From assembly GCA_030142905.1 (NCBI GenBank), contig JASJOG010000058.1, positions 806,001-870,000 of the forward strand: a stretch of 64,000 nt of DNA, written 5' to 3'. The DNA is from Heliopora coerulea (lineage: Eukaryota; Cnidaria; Anthozoa; Scleralcyonacea; Helioporidae). The notes beneath the pieces were generated by a model. The model worked only from the letters and a program-made list of their open reading frames with translations. It made no database searches and was not told where the DNA came from. Below are positions 49,901 through 61,869 of the stretch, in pieces; position 1 is the stretch's first letter, and each line of letters starts with the position of its first letter. A program made the position numbers and the translations under genes.

Positions 49901-52900
49901 AAATACACAGTCAATTTAAAGTTTTCAAAAGCGTAACTGCCTGATTGATTCATTCATTTTGTAATCAACCAATTACAACCAGTTTCAGGATATGAACAAG
50001 CACTCTTGTTCTTAACTCCATAACACCTATGATATTTTACTCTACATACAGCCACTCTTAATCTTTCAGCTTTTTCCAGTTCCGTTTTGGCCAGTTCTGG
50101 ATTCTCTTCCTGCAACTGTTCAAATGTTTGTTTACTTGCAGCACGTTTTTCTGCTCTTCGCTTGATTCGGTGGTACCTACAGAAGAAACGTATCACATTC
50201 ACAGTTTGACCGAAAACACGGACACACATATATTACATATATAAAGGTTTTGAATGTAGAAACCGTGTACGAACAACCCACCAAAGTATTTAGTCCTGTA
50301 ATCCTATTTACCCTTTCACAGAAAAAAGTTATTAAATGTGTTTCGCAGCAAACAGTTCTCTTTTCAGTACATAGACGTGTTTGTCGTAAATAAAAACAAA
50401 AAGCTGAGAAACAAATTTACGCGGTCTTTTTAGACTCAATCATTTGATGTCAAATAATTCACAATTTGTTACTGTCATTATTTCACAGTAAACCTCTTAC
50501 TTTCTACTTTTAATTTTCTTTATTCTCCTGCATTTCTGTTCGTAGTAAGACTGTAATGCTCGAAGTTTCTGAAGTTCCTTTCGTCTTTCCAGCGCCTAAG
50601 TAAATACATCAAACATAGTAGAGATATGATATTGGGGCTGAAAAAAACGTCATTTAAAATTCACTACAGATTTTGGCCTGGAATTTCTCAATAATCATCA
50701 ATATTTTGAATATTTTAGGGGCCTACATGTACCTCTTCAAGGCTCATGGTTTTAAGTGCTGCTTCTTCCTCCTGGCTAAGTTCTTTGTTGTTTCGCTCCA
50801 GCACCTGTGAATTACTCCGGAGAACATTGGCTATTTCTTGTTCTAAGGGAGTCTGTGGCTTCATTGATAACAAAAATAAGCAACCATAAGTGATATCTTA
50901 CAATATTTCATGAAGGGAAGAACCACAGACACAAGAGTAGGGCTTTTAAAGTACCTTTATTTATACTGGATAACCCTATCAGCTACCTGAGCTGTTCTCC
51001 CAAGAGGTTCAGTAAGGACCACCCCTCATGGGTCCAGTGTTAGTGCAGGAAGAAACCTGAGTATCTGGAGAAAACCTGCAATACTTGGCAGAGTCAAACT
51101 GGACAACACTATTCTCACATGTGACCAAGGTAATTTTAATCTGACAGCTGCATGGAGCTGGAATCAAACCCTCGTCACAGTGGTGAGACACACATGCACT
51201 ACCACTGTGCCACCAGCAACCCCATTCACCATCATTTCAGAAATAATGCAATTACTTAAAGCCAAGCCATAAGAAGATTAGTTAAAAGTGAAAGGTACAG
51301 TTTACATCCTAATACCATAATGTTTAACTAGGAAAAAAAAATATTATCATCAATTGCTCACCAACCTTAAAACTTGTTAATGTTCCTGTAGACATTGCTG
51401 CTGGTTTATAAGAGTCTAATGGAAATGACAAGTGCTCTGCCTGAAATGAAAGAAAATTAAGTTATATTCATTTTATTGTTTCTTAACAGTAGCTTAGCTG
51501 ATAAAATGTTCATCCACGAAGGTACCAAATTTGTCTGACGAACTTGACTACTGGGACTGAACATGTTTTATGTTGGAAAAAGTTCACAGCCCAGCTAAGA
51601 ATTCTTAAGTGTATTGCCATAGTGAAATAGGCAAGTCAAAAAGTTTTAAAACATGTTTACTGAAGTTTCATTGCAGTGTGCAACATCTTCAGAGTGTAGG
51701 TTTACAGGGATGAGAAAAAACTATATATATGAATCTATAATTACATACTGGAATAATTAGATGGCTAACCAATAGAGAACTGGGAGATGTGATAGGAAGT
51801 GACAGGCATACAGAAGAGGAAAGTATTAGAATAGAGAAATACTTTCCTCTTCCGTATGCCTGTCACTTCATGTCATGTCTCCCAGTTTTCTATTGGTTAG
51901 CCGTCTAATTATCCCAACATGTAATTATAGATTCATATATATAGTTTTTTCTCATCCCTGAAAACCTACACTCTGAAGATGTTGCACGCGGCAATGAAAC
52001 GTCAGTAAACATGTTTTAAAACATTTTGACTTGCTTCTTTCACTATGGCGATACACTTAAGAATTCTGAGCTGGGCTCTGATCTTTATATTATGATTATG
52101 CTTTCTGCCCAGAAAGTCTATAGCCTTGGAAAAAGTTCCTTAGTAATTTTGTACATACCTGCCGATTTTTTTGAACAGTGGGTTCCCATTTGGTGATATC
52201 TTTGGAAGCCTCTTCATATGCTACAACCCGTTGGATCTAAAGACCAAGGTGGGACACAAAGAGTGGAATTTGTTTATTGCTTTGTAATGCTCTGGGCAAG
52301 TCTGGTTATAAAACTCAGTTATTGTGTAAGTATACACAACATTTTTCAAAATTACTTACCCTGTCAGCTGTTGACTTAGCCAAAGGTACATCAACAGTTT
52401 TTCCCATTTTCTGCATGCTTTCCTAAGACAGTTGTAAATTTAAAAGACTGATTTTTGCTCATTGATTATGGTGAATGAGTTAAACAAACAAAGAAACAAA
52501 CAAATAAACAGGCTATCAAATAAAAATTCACTTATAGTAAAATAATCACAAATAAAATAAATAAACAGTATCTTTACTGTGAGTTTAAAATACACACTTA
52601 GATACTTAAAATATTAAAAGGGCCAAAAACATACCAATGTCTTCTTAAGTTTACTGTGATAGCTTGAAGTTTGTAATGACCCAACAAGATCATCAAGCTC
52701 AACTCTGTCATCATCTTCTCAAAATAAACATCACATTCAGTTTAATTGATAAAGATAATCCATTTAGTCCACTGACAATTAAACTAATATACATTGTACA
52801 CATCATACACAACAACGTTTTATTTTTTTATACTGAGATCTATAAAATTAAACAAAGGATATGTATATTCTGCAAACCTTTTATTTCTAGATGAAACTCT

Positions 52901-54161
52901 GAGAACTGATTGGTTGATTCTGACCGTAAAGGCCCTTTATGTCTGAAAAGAGAGAAGTTTTGGTGACTAAGAGATGGAAACATAATGTTTTTCAGTGTTC
53001 AACTGAGCATATTATACCCACATTTCATTTTCAATTTAATTCTAATTTATTACTTCCCTCCCCCCTCTCTTCTCTTCCCCATTTCTGCTTCTCTCATTCT
53101 CCTTTTTCATTCCTTTTCTCCACTGCTCCTTCTCACACTCCCTCCTAGTCCTCAATTCCTTCCATAAATAAGGTCATCACTCCATCAGTCTGTCTTTTCT
53201 TTTTTTCTACCTCTTTTTTCTGTCAACAAACCTCTTTGTTTTATTTTTCCTGTCAAGTGATTTGATATTCTTCAGCAACTTTTTATGGTAACTTTCATTA
53301 TCACTGTCAGTCTGAATAAGAAACATTTCAATATTATAATTTTACAATTTATATTTGCCACAGCAAGAAAAAATAAGGTGTGTGGAGGAATCAAATTTCA
53401 ACCATAACCTCACCTACTAATAGCTTGCACAAAAATGGCTAATAACGGCTTACACAACTAACATGGGCAATATGGAATTCAAGAAAATGAAATTTTACCT
53501 AGTCTACACAATTAGTGAGTGCCATTGAAATGTCACCACAAAGTGTTTAATTGTGATATGTCAAATAACCCGTAGGTACTCTACTTAAACATAATCACAT
53601 TCAAAAGATATCTACATTTTGATTATATGTAATTTTATCTCACTTACATCTTCATCATTATCATTTTTGTCAAACCACTGGTCGTCAACCTCTTTAGCTC
53701 TACTAGTTAATCTGAAAAATCGAGTAAAAAAGGATTATGAACGGACCTATAAGCACAAATGTCCAAGCTAAGTTCGATGTGTCTTCAAGACTGCTGACAC
53801 TTCATCATCATAATCCGCAACGTATACTGTCAGTATCTTAAAGCAAACAATTAAATCTCGAAATATAAAATCATCAGTCACTACGATAAAAGTTTTTAAA
53901 AAAATACAAAAGAGCATAACTCAAAAGTAAAGTATTTAGACTCGTTTTCTTTGTCACAAGATGCTGTTATTCACCTCGTGTGCCAGTGTAGTGATATTTT
54001 TTCCTTTCTTTTTTGAGAAGAAAACGAATATACATTACAATTAACTAAAAATGAACTAATTCCCGTATTAGTGAAACTCTGTTAAAAAAAGGGACATTTC
54101 CACGAATGCTATCATCAAAATTATTCTTTACCACTTACTGAAGAAGCTCAACAGCAGCCAT
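46976..54161 (-). CDS. UTP14A: U3 small nucleolar RNA-associated protein 14
   Basis: UTP14 is a nucleolar SSU-processome component that works with the helicase DHX37/Dhr1 in 18S rRNA processing. Fifteen exons: 54139-54161, 53648-53711, 53232-53311, 52878-52942, 52635-52717, 52360-52422, 52159-52236, 51366-51440, 50733-50852, 50501-50595, 50050-50176, 49689-49766, 49206-49434, 47945-48840, 46976-47242. Phases all agree: 2343 nt, 780 aa (human UTP14A 771). It begins MAAVELLQLTSRAKEVDDQW. Family blocks: KSTADRIQRVVAYEE, TKWEPTVQKNRQAEHLSFPL, TPLEQEIANVL, MSLEEALERRKELQKLRA, KKIKSRKYHRIKRR, ERMSLKHRNTSKWAKN, TENPWLL, MTIQEAFANDDVIEEF, LPGWGDWGGPG, HVIINEERDKKF, and VPFPYTSRDQWERSI. The exon 47945-48840 carries a long Lys/Glu-rich nucleolar-type region. 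Confidence 0.96.
47518..47545. repeat. Short telomere-like run, (CCCTAA)4
   Basis: Four CCCTAA units lie in a row in the last UTP14 intron, in the same orientation as the longer array at 14619-14825. Confidence 0.9.
50955..51222 (-). mobile_element. tRNA-derived SINE, copy 2
   Basis: On the minus strand it has a tRNA-like head with A box TGGCACAGTGGTAGTGCATG and B box GGTTTGATTCC, then ACCTTGGTCACATGTGAGAA and a core with GGTTTTCTCCAGATAC and GGTTTCTTCC. It ends near TATAAATAAAGGTAC at the low-coordinate side. It matches 17168-17437 along its full length, at roughly four fifths identity by eye. It lies in UTP14 intron 8. Confidence 0.8.
51587..52080. mobile_element. Long foldback (palindromic) element in UTP14 intron 7
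   Basis: The left arm from about 51587 (CAGCCCAGCTAAGAATTCTT) is repeated in inverted form at the right end to about 52080 (AAGAATTCTGAGCTGGGCT). Matching inverted blocks continue inward: TGTTGCA and ACACTCTGAAGATG, ACTATATATATGAATCTA, TTGGTTAGC, and GACAGGCATAC. The centre is near 51830-51838 (GAGGAAAGTATT then AATACTTTCCTC). The arms are about 240 bp each with few mismatches. No ORF or transposase is present. Confidence 0.85.
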
Positions 54162-54231
54162 CTTGCATTTCCAGGAGGACACAAAACAGAAGAATGTGTG
54201 ACGGGGGGTTCGTAGTTCCAAAACTGTAAAC
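54162..54231. promoter_or_regulatory. Very short shared 5' region of UTP14 and CCDC174
   Basis: Only 70 bp separate the two divergent ATGs. Unless untranslated exons are missed, both promoters overlap here and may reach into the other gene's first exon or intron. There is no TATA box. A GGGGGG run lies near 54203. Confidence 0.6.
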
Positions 54232-57200
54232 ATGGCGAACAAAAGAGTAATTTCAGTAAATGAAGCTTCGGTAATGTACGAAAAACTATTCTTTCGATCA
54301 AACGGATGTTTTTGTCTAGTTCCATTTACTTTCGTGATTTTTCTCTAGCTTGTCGACTTAAAAGCAGAACTTTTCCGGAAAGAGACGCAATTCAAACGTG
54401 AAAAAGTAGACAGTTCTGCTCCCAAGGTACATGATCAACTTACTATGATTTAATATCTCGCGCATTTTTGACATTTGAATGTGCTATATCATTGAAATTA
54501 ACCCTATAAATGTAGTAATATGTTGTCATGACGGGAAAACCTATTAAGTGGGTCATAATTTTCAGAAAGCTCCCATATGGCAAAGAAAGAAGAAGGAATC
54601 AAAGACAAAAAAAGCTGAGGCGTTGGAAAAGGCAACATCCGACAGTTCTTATGATAAGGAGTTAGAAAGATCAAGGTAAAGTGTTCACGTTATTACTATT
54701 ATTGGTAAAACAGCAATCACGCAACAATACACCATTGTGCCAAAGTCCAATGCCATAACCTGTACAGTAATCCACATTCACTACCAGTTTGGAAGCCCAA
54801 AACATCAGTCAGTACAATATACATGTATATTGTAATGTACAGTCTACGTTGTTTTTCTAAAATACGTTACATTTGAACAGGTTTCCTCATAAATATTAAT
54901 ATCATTTCTAGGTTAATGTTAGAGGCCAAGTCAGCTCTTTATGATAAATTATCAAATGGAGAGATTGAAGGTATATTTAGTCAGTATATACATTCATAAC
55001 AAAATGAACCAGAGTTCTGATTTAAAGAAATCCTGATATAAAAATAATCTACATAACTTGTATTATATCATGCAGGCTCATTGTGGAAATGTTCATTGTA
55101 TTTTTTTCACTCTGTTTTACAGTTCCTTCAGATGAAGATGAGCAAGAGGGAAGATTTCTAGTAGATTTTCATCAAAAAACTATCCCCAAGGTAAAAATTT
55201 AACATGTGTTATTATGACTAAGTAATATCATAAAATTTATAATATTATGTATAATGTACACATGCAAGTAGCATGTTTGTTTCTTAGAAAATGGGACAAA
55301 CAAAATTTAAAGTGAGCATTTTCTCATTTATAGAAAAACAATAACTGTTATGAAAATGAGAATGAAGGTAGCATTGGTAGTTTGAGTGAAGTTATACCAG
55401 ATGAAGTTCACTCTGATGAAGAATGGTGAGGTTTAAAATGATACAATATTTTTTGAGAATTGTAATAATTATATACAATCGATTCAAAAGTTGGTTTAAA
55501 AATGCTAATAGATGGGCAGATTAAGTTGACTAAATGTGCCCATGATATTTAACATATGCTTTATGATAATGTAACATATTTTCAGGGTTGATTATGTCGA
55601 TTCGTTTGGACGTTCAAGAAAGTGTCTGAGGAAAGACCTTCCAGTTATGAAGGAGAAAGATGAGAAATTGAAACAGATAACCAACCAAGATACAAGGTTG
55701 ACACTACTTTGATTTTGCCGATTAAAATTTATTATTAATTATTTTAGTTCAGTCAGTGACATGTTTCAACTCAAAAAACTTTAAATTTATTTGTTTTGCA
55801 TTTTATAGCCTGCCAACATTACTTTCTGATGATATGAGAAGGGAAATTATAAGAAAGAATTGGGAAAAAGAAGTTGAGCAAACTTTGGATAAACCCATGG
55901 GTCCAATTCATTATCAGGATGTTTTGTTTGAAGGTAAGAAAAAGTACATTGTATCACCAGTAAGAACTGTTTATTTCAGTACATGTCTGATTTTGACATA
56001 TGTAGTTTCAATAACAAAGTGATTTTCTCATGAAATATCCATTTACTATAATAGTAATTAGAAATCACATGAAGTTTCATTTCAAAATATGTTTAAATAA
56101 ACACTGTATCTCTTGGATAAAGTTTTGAAGCTGCCATTAAATTGGCCAAGTTTATAAGGAATAAGTTGAGAGCTCCTTCAAAATCACTGCCTAGGCTTGG
56201 CTCTGATTTGTCGTTGTTGAGGTGCAACATCAAAACCTGTCTTTAAATTAATTTTATAATGTTTTACCAGTTTAATGGAGGCATTAAACTGGTAAAACAT
56301 TCATAAAATCATTACAGTACTTAACATGATGATATTTTTGAAATTATTTAAAATAATAGGGGGCAAATTTTGTTGTTCTAGAACCACTTTACATAATCTT
56401 ACATATGCTAACCTTAACTATGCTATGTAAAATTATTAATATTTAAAATTTTGATTGAGGTATACTGTTTCAGAGGTTTTGACTTTGCACTGTTTGCTAG
56501 AAACACGTGACCATGGTGTTGGTTACTACAAGTTTTCAACAGTTGAGAAAGAAAGACAAGAACAGCAAACAACTCTGAACAAGCTAAGGACCCAGGTATT
56601 ACTGAATGTTACAACTATTATAACTTTTTCACCAATGCCTGTCATTTTTTTGGTTACTAACAACAGCACCGCTGTGAGCTGTGCTTCCTTATTATGCTTT
56701 ATCTAACAGCTAGCATAGCTTGGTATGAATCATTTATTACTATCTTTGCTTTCCTTTGCTATCCTTTTAACTATCATTTTTACCACTTAACTATCATGAT
56801 TATTGTTGCCATCACCATCACTGGCATCATTTCCATGATCCTGTATGATTTTAGCTAACTCACTGAGGGACAAGGGTGCACTTTAGGTCCACTGTTGTGT
56901 GGAAACTTTCAGAGGTTGATTTCCCATCTTCTTCATGTTTGTCAGACTGAACAGCAAAGAAACAAGAGGCAAAAATTGCTGGAAAAAAGAAAGGCAGTAA
57001 TGGATGCACGCTTGGAAAAGTTAAGACAGAGGAAAATCAGAAAATTAAAAGAGCAAGGACTAGCAGCTGATGATGATGATGTGGAAACTCCTGTGTCTGA
57101 AGAGGTTTCTAAAGATACAAACATTGAGCATGAAGAACCAACATCACCTACTAAGGATGAAAGTGGGATATCTGCTAGTGATATTGAAGAGAGGATAAAA

Positions 57201-58089
57201 AATGAAAGGGCTAGGATTGAAAAATCACATTTGAACAAATGGGAAAAGAGTAAAATAGGTAAGAATGGAGAATGGCATAAAGTAATTGTGCAACTATTAT
57301 ATATAAATCTGGAGGTCACACAGATTGAGTTGTCCTGGAGATCTCTAAAACTTCATAATAGTTCTTAACAGTAAATTTGGAAATTGTTCCAGGTCATCTT
57401 TTTGAGTTATCATATCATATTTCAGTAATTTGACATAAGGTATCAATTTTAACTTAATTTGTAACTTTCTTTATCTCTTACCAGATTTGTTGTTGTTGGA
57501 CAAGCCCAAACCAAAGGCTCCAATATATGACCCTCAAAGTGACAGAAACCCAGAGTTTGCACCTCCTTCATCCTATACAACAAACAAAACTCCTGGAGAG
57601 AAAAGCAAATGGAAAAATGTTCAGAAAAACAGTGAAGAGAACAACATGACAAATGAAAGTCTAGAAATCTGGAAGTCACAATCTGAATCAGCCATCACCT
57701 CAACTTCTCTGTCCTTAAATTGTGATAGTTATCCACAAGAAAACACCAGTTCAACCATTATACCCCAGGTTCCTCCTGTTTCCTGTCAGCCACCTATAAT
57801 TGGAAATATCCTTCCTAATCTTCCCCCACCACCAACTCATGCATTTCCTCCTCCACTTCATCCTCCATTTGTGCACCAGTATTCATTTGCTCCTCCTGCC
57901 ATCCCATCACTTCTTCCCACATCTGGTAATTTCTGCACAAGTAATCATTCCCCTGTTCCACCCCCACCTGTAGTACCTCAGTATCCCTCAGTAACACCAT
58001 TAACTCCAAATTATCCACTTTCTTCTGACGTAAGATCTACTCTGACATTACCTCCAGGTCAGCTGTATCACCAAACTTCACCACCATAA
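54232..58089 (+). CDS. CCDC174: Coiled-coil domain-containing protein 174
   Basis: CCDC174 is a nuclear protein linked to the exon junction complex and RNA processing. Exons: 54232-54270, 54349-54426, 54566-54675, 54912-54970, 55123-55190, 55334-55425, 55586-55696, 55809-55933, 56501-56595, 56946-57258, 57485-58089. Phases agree: 1695 nt, 564 aa (human 467). It starts MANKRVISVNEASLVDLKAE. Matching family blocks are [72 protein letters not shown], a coiled coil with EKRKAVMDARLEKLRQ, and DRNPEFAPPSSY. The last 200 residues are Pro/Ser-rich (for example HAFPPPLHPPF), longer than in human. Exon 9 has an alternative acceptor at 56473, in the same phase, adding nine residues. Confidence 0.93.
56251..56309. 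repeat. Near-perfect hairpin in CCDC174 intron 8
   Basis: The arm ATTTTATAATGTTTTACCAG then TTTAATG pairs with CATTAAACTGGTAAAACATT then CATAAAAT across a 4-base loop (GAGG), with a single one-base bulge. The loop is too small for a usual pre-miRNA, so this is likely a short palindromic repeat. Confidence 0.8.
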
Positions 58090-58665
58090 ATTTCTGTTGT
58101 TGCACTGAAATTAATGGCACTAATCAAGGAGACTTCACAAAGGCTAAATATATGATTTCATCAGAAAGGTTCTGGTGTCTGACATCTTTTATTACCGTGA
58201 TATTAACTCATTAAGGGGCCGGACTCATCCCATTGACAAGTAAAATATCAGAGTGTGCCCTTGTCCCTTAATGGGTTAAGTTAGTCCAAATAAAGGTGTG
58301 AAAAAAATATACACTTTTAACAGTTTTATTGAATTACTTAGCTGTAAAATGTACTTACTCTTTACTGCCATTTCTGTTGAGTAAAGTTATTGTCTCAGCT
58401 GAACTAGCTATATCAAAGAAAGATAAATCAAAAAGAAAGAAAGGAAAGGAAAAAAGGTGAGAAGGAATTGAAGAAATAAGCCAACGAACAAATGAAAAAA
58501 TGGCCAGACAAGTACAGACATTGTCTTCCGACAAAATTCCGAAGGTTACCGATGGTGTCCGAAGACTGGCACTATAGCAACGGGTAGTATAAAACAAGTG
58601 AAAATGAACCACCATTTTTAAACTTTAAAAGAAGAGTAACACTTAGTTCGTCGAGGATAAGAGAA
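58090..58665. other. Intergenic stretch CCDC174 to CFAP298
   Basis: It holds the CCDC174 3' UTR and the CFAP298 promoter. A dispersed motif with ACTCATTAAGGGGC, CCCATTGACAAGTAAAATA and CCCTTAATGGGTTAA (58206-58280) recalls similar text near 33310-33490 and 43510-43730. No gene is seen. Confidence 0.45.
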
Positions 58666-61600
58666 ATGGTAATTCTTCATATTAAGAAAGGCGAGGAAAG
58701 TCAGTTTCTCTACGAAACTACGTGTCAAACTAAACTGTCTGAGTTGATCCCGGAACTGGTTGAAATTTACAATGGACGACTCAAAATAGAGCGACTAAAT
58801 TTTGGTACGAACGTTATTTGGTACAGAGGATTCTTTTAATGTTTGAAGTTGTTCATTTCTTGCCACGGCTCCTCGTTCTTATGATTCGCTGAGAATAAAT
58901 TACTGGCAGCCATTTGGAAGAGAAAAAAAAGTCAGATTTCAACACGAGTTTGTGTTTTTGTCGTTGTTTTGTTAGAACTGGAGGAATTAGCGAAACATGG
59001 AATTATGTTACCTCCAAATATGCAAGGACTAACCGAAGAACAAATAACTGACTTAAAACTACGTGATAGCTGGAGTGATAAATGTGTACCCAGTGGGGGT
59101 TACAAGAATACCAAGGATCCAATGAGTAGAAGAAATGGGCAAGGTACCTTCAACTGATATTCTATAATTGACAATAAACGACCCTGGGTTTTCTGTAAGC
59201 AAAAAATTTAATATAGTCATCCAGGTACACGGGGTTGTCTCTTTGCTCATAGAAAAGTCCAGTTGTTAACTTATAACCAAAATTTGACGACATGACAAAG
59301 TCTTCAATTTTTATAAATTTGGACTTCATTTTACCTCAAAGATTCTATCACAAAATTAGTTTTTCAGGGGGCTACAAAATATTTCAGTAAGAACTGTTAC
59401 CCCCCTCAACAGTCAGACCCTGGCTATTTCACTGGCCACCTTGCCTCAAGCAACCAATTATATGTCCTCAACTAATAAGAACTGACTGTTCTTTCAACTT
59501 CTTTGCAAGAAATGTGACTGGCTCAATCCTTCACTGTCTATTACTACAGTATTAGTTCAATATAGACACCACCAGCCTGTTACAGTTATCGTATGTCATG
59601 TAGGTTTGGTTTTCTCCAGCAACAGTTCATGCCTACTTTAAAAGAAGCAGAAACCTTGCCATGCACATTCAGTAATCTTTTTTTCTTTTTCAAGCCCCTT
59701 TGGACAAAATGGCTGATATCATAAACAGAACAAGAAGTGAAGCAAAAGCTGATGTATCAAAGGTGGAAAAAAATTTTATAATTAAAAAAACGTTAAATTA
59801 CCATAATTATTGCTGTCAGCTTACAACTTCCAAGTTGAAAAGAAATTATTTCTAATGGAAGGGTTTAATCCATACTGCTGCAGAATCTATTTGTGAGTTT
59901 ACATTTTCCCTGACACTAATTAGAGATGTGAACTTAGTTACTAGTGAGGATTTATCCAATTATTTTTTAAACTTGAACTGAACATTCTAATGAGTCGTGT
60001 AACATGACTGGGACTCACTGTACTTTGTATGCCCACAATGATATTCATGACATCTGATATTTTTTCTCTTCCATTGTTCTTTGCTTCATTTACTTATCTG
60101 TTATTTTTTTCTAGATGTTTGGTATTTCAGACACTGGGCATTAAAGGGTTAAAAAAATGTTTTCAAATATTGTGTTCATCAAGTTAGGAAAGTTTAGGTT
60201 GATAATTTAGTAGGTTTACAAACTTTTTACCACTTCTATTCTACCTTTTATCATTATTAATTTTGGCACCACATCTTGCACTTTTTATCACTTTTGCAAA
60301 TCATAAATACCCAAATCCTTTTGTATCTTTGAGGACAATGTTGCAGCAAGTAAATGCCTGACTATGGAGATAGTTAAAGGTGCCATTGACAAATTAAAAG
60401 GTGCTGTAATGATTGTGTATCCAATGGGTTTACCACCACATGACCCAGTCAAACAGGAATTGGAGAATACAGAAGATTTGTCGGGGACTCAGGTAACATT
60501 AGATTTTGCACAACTAAAGGCAAGGCAACCATTATTTAACAGTGTACGTTTTTCTTTCAGAGCTCTTTGATGGTCTTAGACTCCGAAACTAGTCAGCTAT
60601 GGTGGGCAGGAAAAGAATTGCAACACACTAAAAAACTGGAGGATTACATAGGAAAAAATGAAAAAACAAAAATTGTAGCAAAGCTTCAAAAGGCAAGGGC
60701 AAAAAATAAGTCTTTAACTTATGCTAAGTTTAATATGGCCAGCAGTAATTAACAAATACTCAGCAGGCATTGGGTAGTTTGAATGGAATGTCAAGATGGT
60801 GGAATGTCAACAAAAGAATGTTGTTAATTTAAACATGGGTTTAAATTGGGTTATTTCATGATTGACGGCATTTTCTTAGTTATTCATGATCCTTTATTTA
60901 GCTTACATACTCGTCAAACAATTGAGCGACTGATAGCCCAGGGAGGGAATTTGATATTCAGCAGGGAAGAGTGGGGCCAATGAATAAGTATGTTGTATTA
61001 TAAATTCCAGGGATGTACATGTATACATCCCTTGAATTTATAATTCAAAATGTCATTTAATTTACTAAACTCACTTTGACTAAATGTATAATTCCTCTGT
61101 ACACAATTTAAGATTTTAACGTTACATAGAGTAGCTTGCAGAAGATTAGGGTATCATTGTTTTGGTCCCTAATGTAGATGTACAGTGATTCCTATTTCCA
61201 AAGTTTGATCAGTCTGTCTTAAATTTGTTAATGGAACATGCACAAAGTAGTTCACTCTGGCCAAAATTCCCCACCTTCAAAAAATCTGGGTATGTCAAAC
61301 AGTTAACTGGAAATCTAAATTAATTTTATCATTTTAAAGAAAGGGCAAGGTGTTCCAAGTAGGGAACCAGTTTTCACTGAAGAGGATAAAAAACACATGA
61401 TGGCCTATGCTTACAAGAAGCAAGAAGAGTTGAAGGTTTGTTATAATCTTGAAGGAGCTCAGCACTTGTTGCACACTGTTCTGTAGCTTTTTACATTGCT
61501 GTTCACCATATAGAAAATAGTTTAGCTTGGCCCTGTCAATGTACAGGCACCTAATCTGTTGTTACAGGTTGAGTTTTGCTTTATTGGTACTAGTGTTTTC

Positions 61601-61869
61601 ATCACAGTTCTTAGTGTTTACATACGGTACTTGGTGAAGTCTAAATTACTGCTCCTCATGTTTTGGTGCAAGTCTTGTGATTCAAATTTTAATGATACAT
61701 TGCTCAAAATTTTATATAATATATTTAGACGGTTATTGATTTTTTGTTTTTTAAAATGTAGAAATTAGAAGCAGATGAAGATATCTCCTATATGAATTCC
61801 AACTGGGCTGATCCACACTCATTGAAGAGACAGTTCCAGGGAGTGAGAGATGTGAAATGGAAACCATGA
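58666..61869 (+). CDS. CFAP298: Cilia- and flagella-associated protein 298 (Kurly)
   Basis: CFAP298 is needed for outer dynein arm assembly and motile cilia. Exons: 58666-58804, 58976-59143, 59695-59762, 60334-60492, 60561-60692, 61340-61435, 61762-61869. Phases agree: 870 nt, 289 aa (human 290). It starts MVILHIKKGEESQFLYET. Conserved blocks are YNGRLKIERLN, ELEELAKHGIMLPPNMQGL, SDKCVPSGG, RRNGQAPLDKM, LKGAVMIVYPMGLPPHDPV, EDLSGTQ, QLWWAGKEL, YIGKNEKTKIVAKLQK, KGQGVPSREP and RQFQGVRDVKWKP. The 60693-61339 intron starts with GC (CAAAAG|GCAAGG) and not GT; only that border keeps frame and aligns without a gap. A ciliary gene fits a flagellated animal. Confidence 0.97.
60997..61043. repeat. Near-perfect hairpin in the GC-AG intron of CFAP298
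   Basis: ATTATAAATTCCAGGGATGT is followed by a small loop and ACATCCCTTGAATTTATAAT. The arms are about 21 bases with one mismatch and the loop is short. Confidence 0.8.

Noticed and set aside
53741..53890. Possible box C/D snoRNA in UTP14 intron 1 (minus-strand TGATGA and CTGA words)
   Set aside because: TGATGAT and CTGA are present, but box D and the closing terminal stem are missing, so it is not supported.
56251..56309. Pre-miRNA
   Set aside because: The stem is good, but the loop is only four bases and the arms are almost perfect, as in palindromic repeats.
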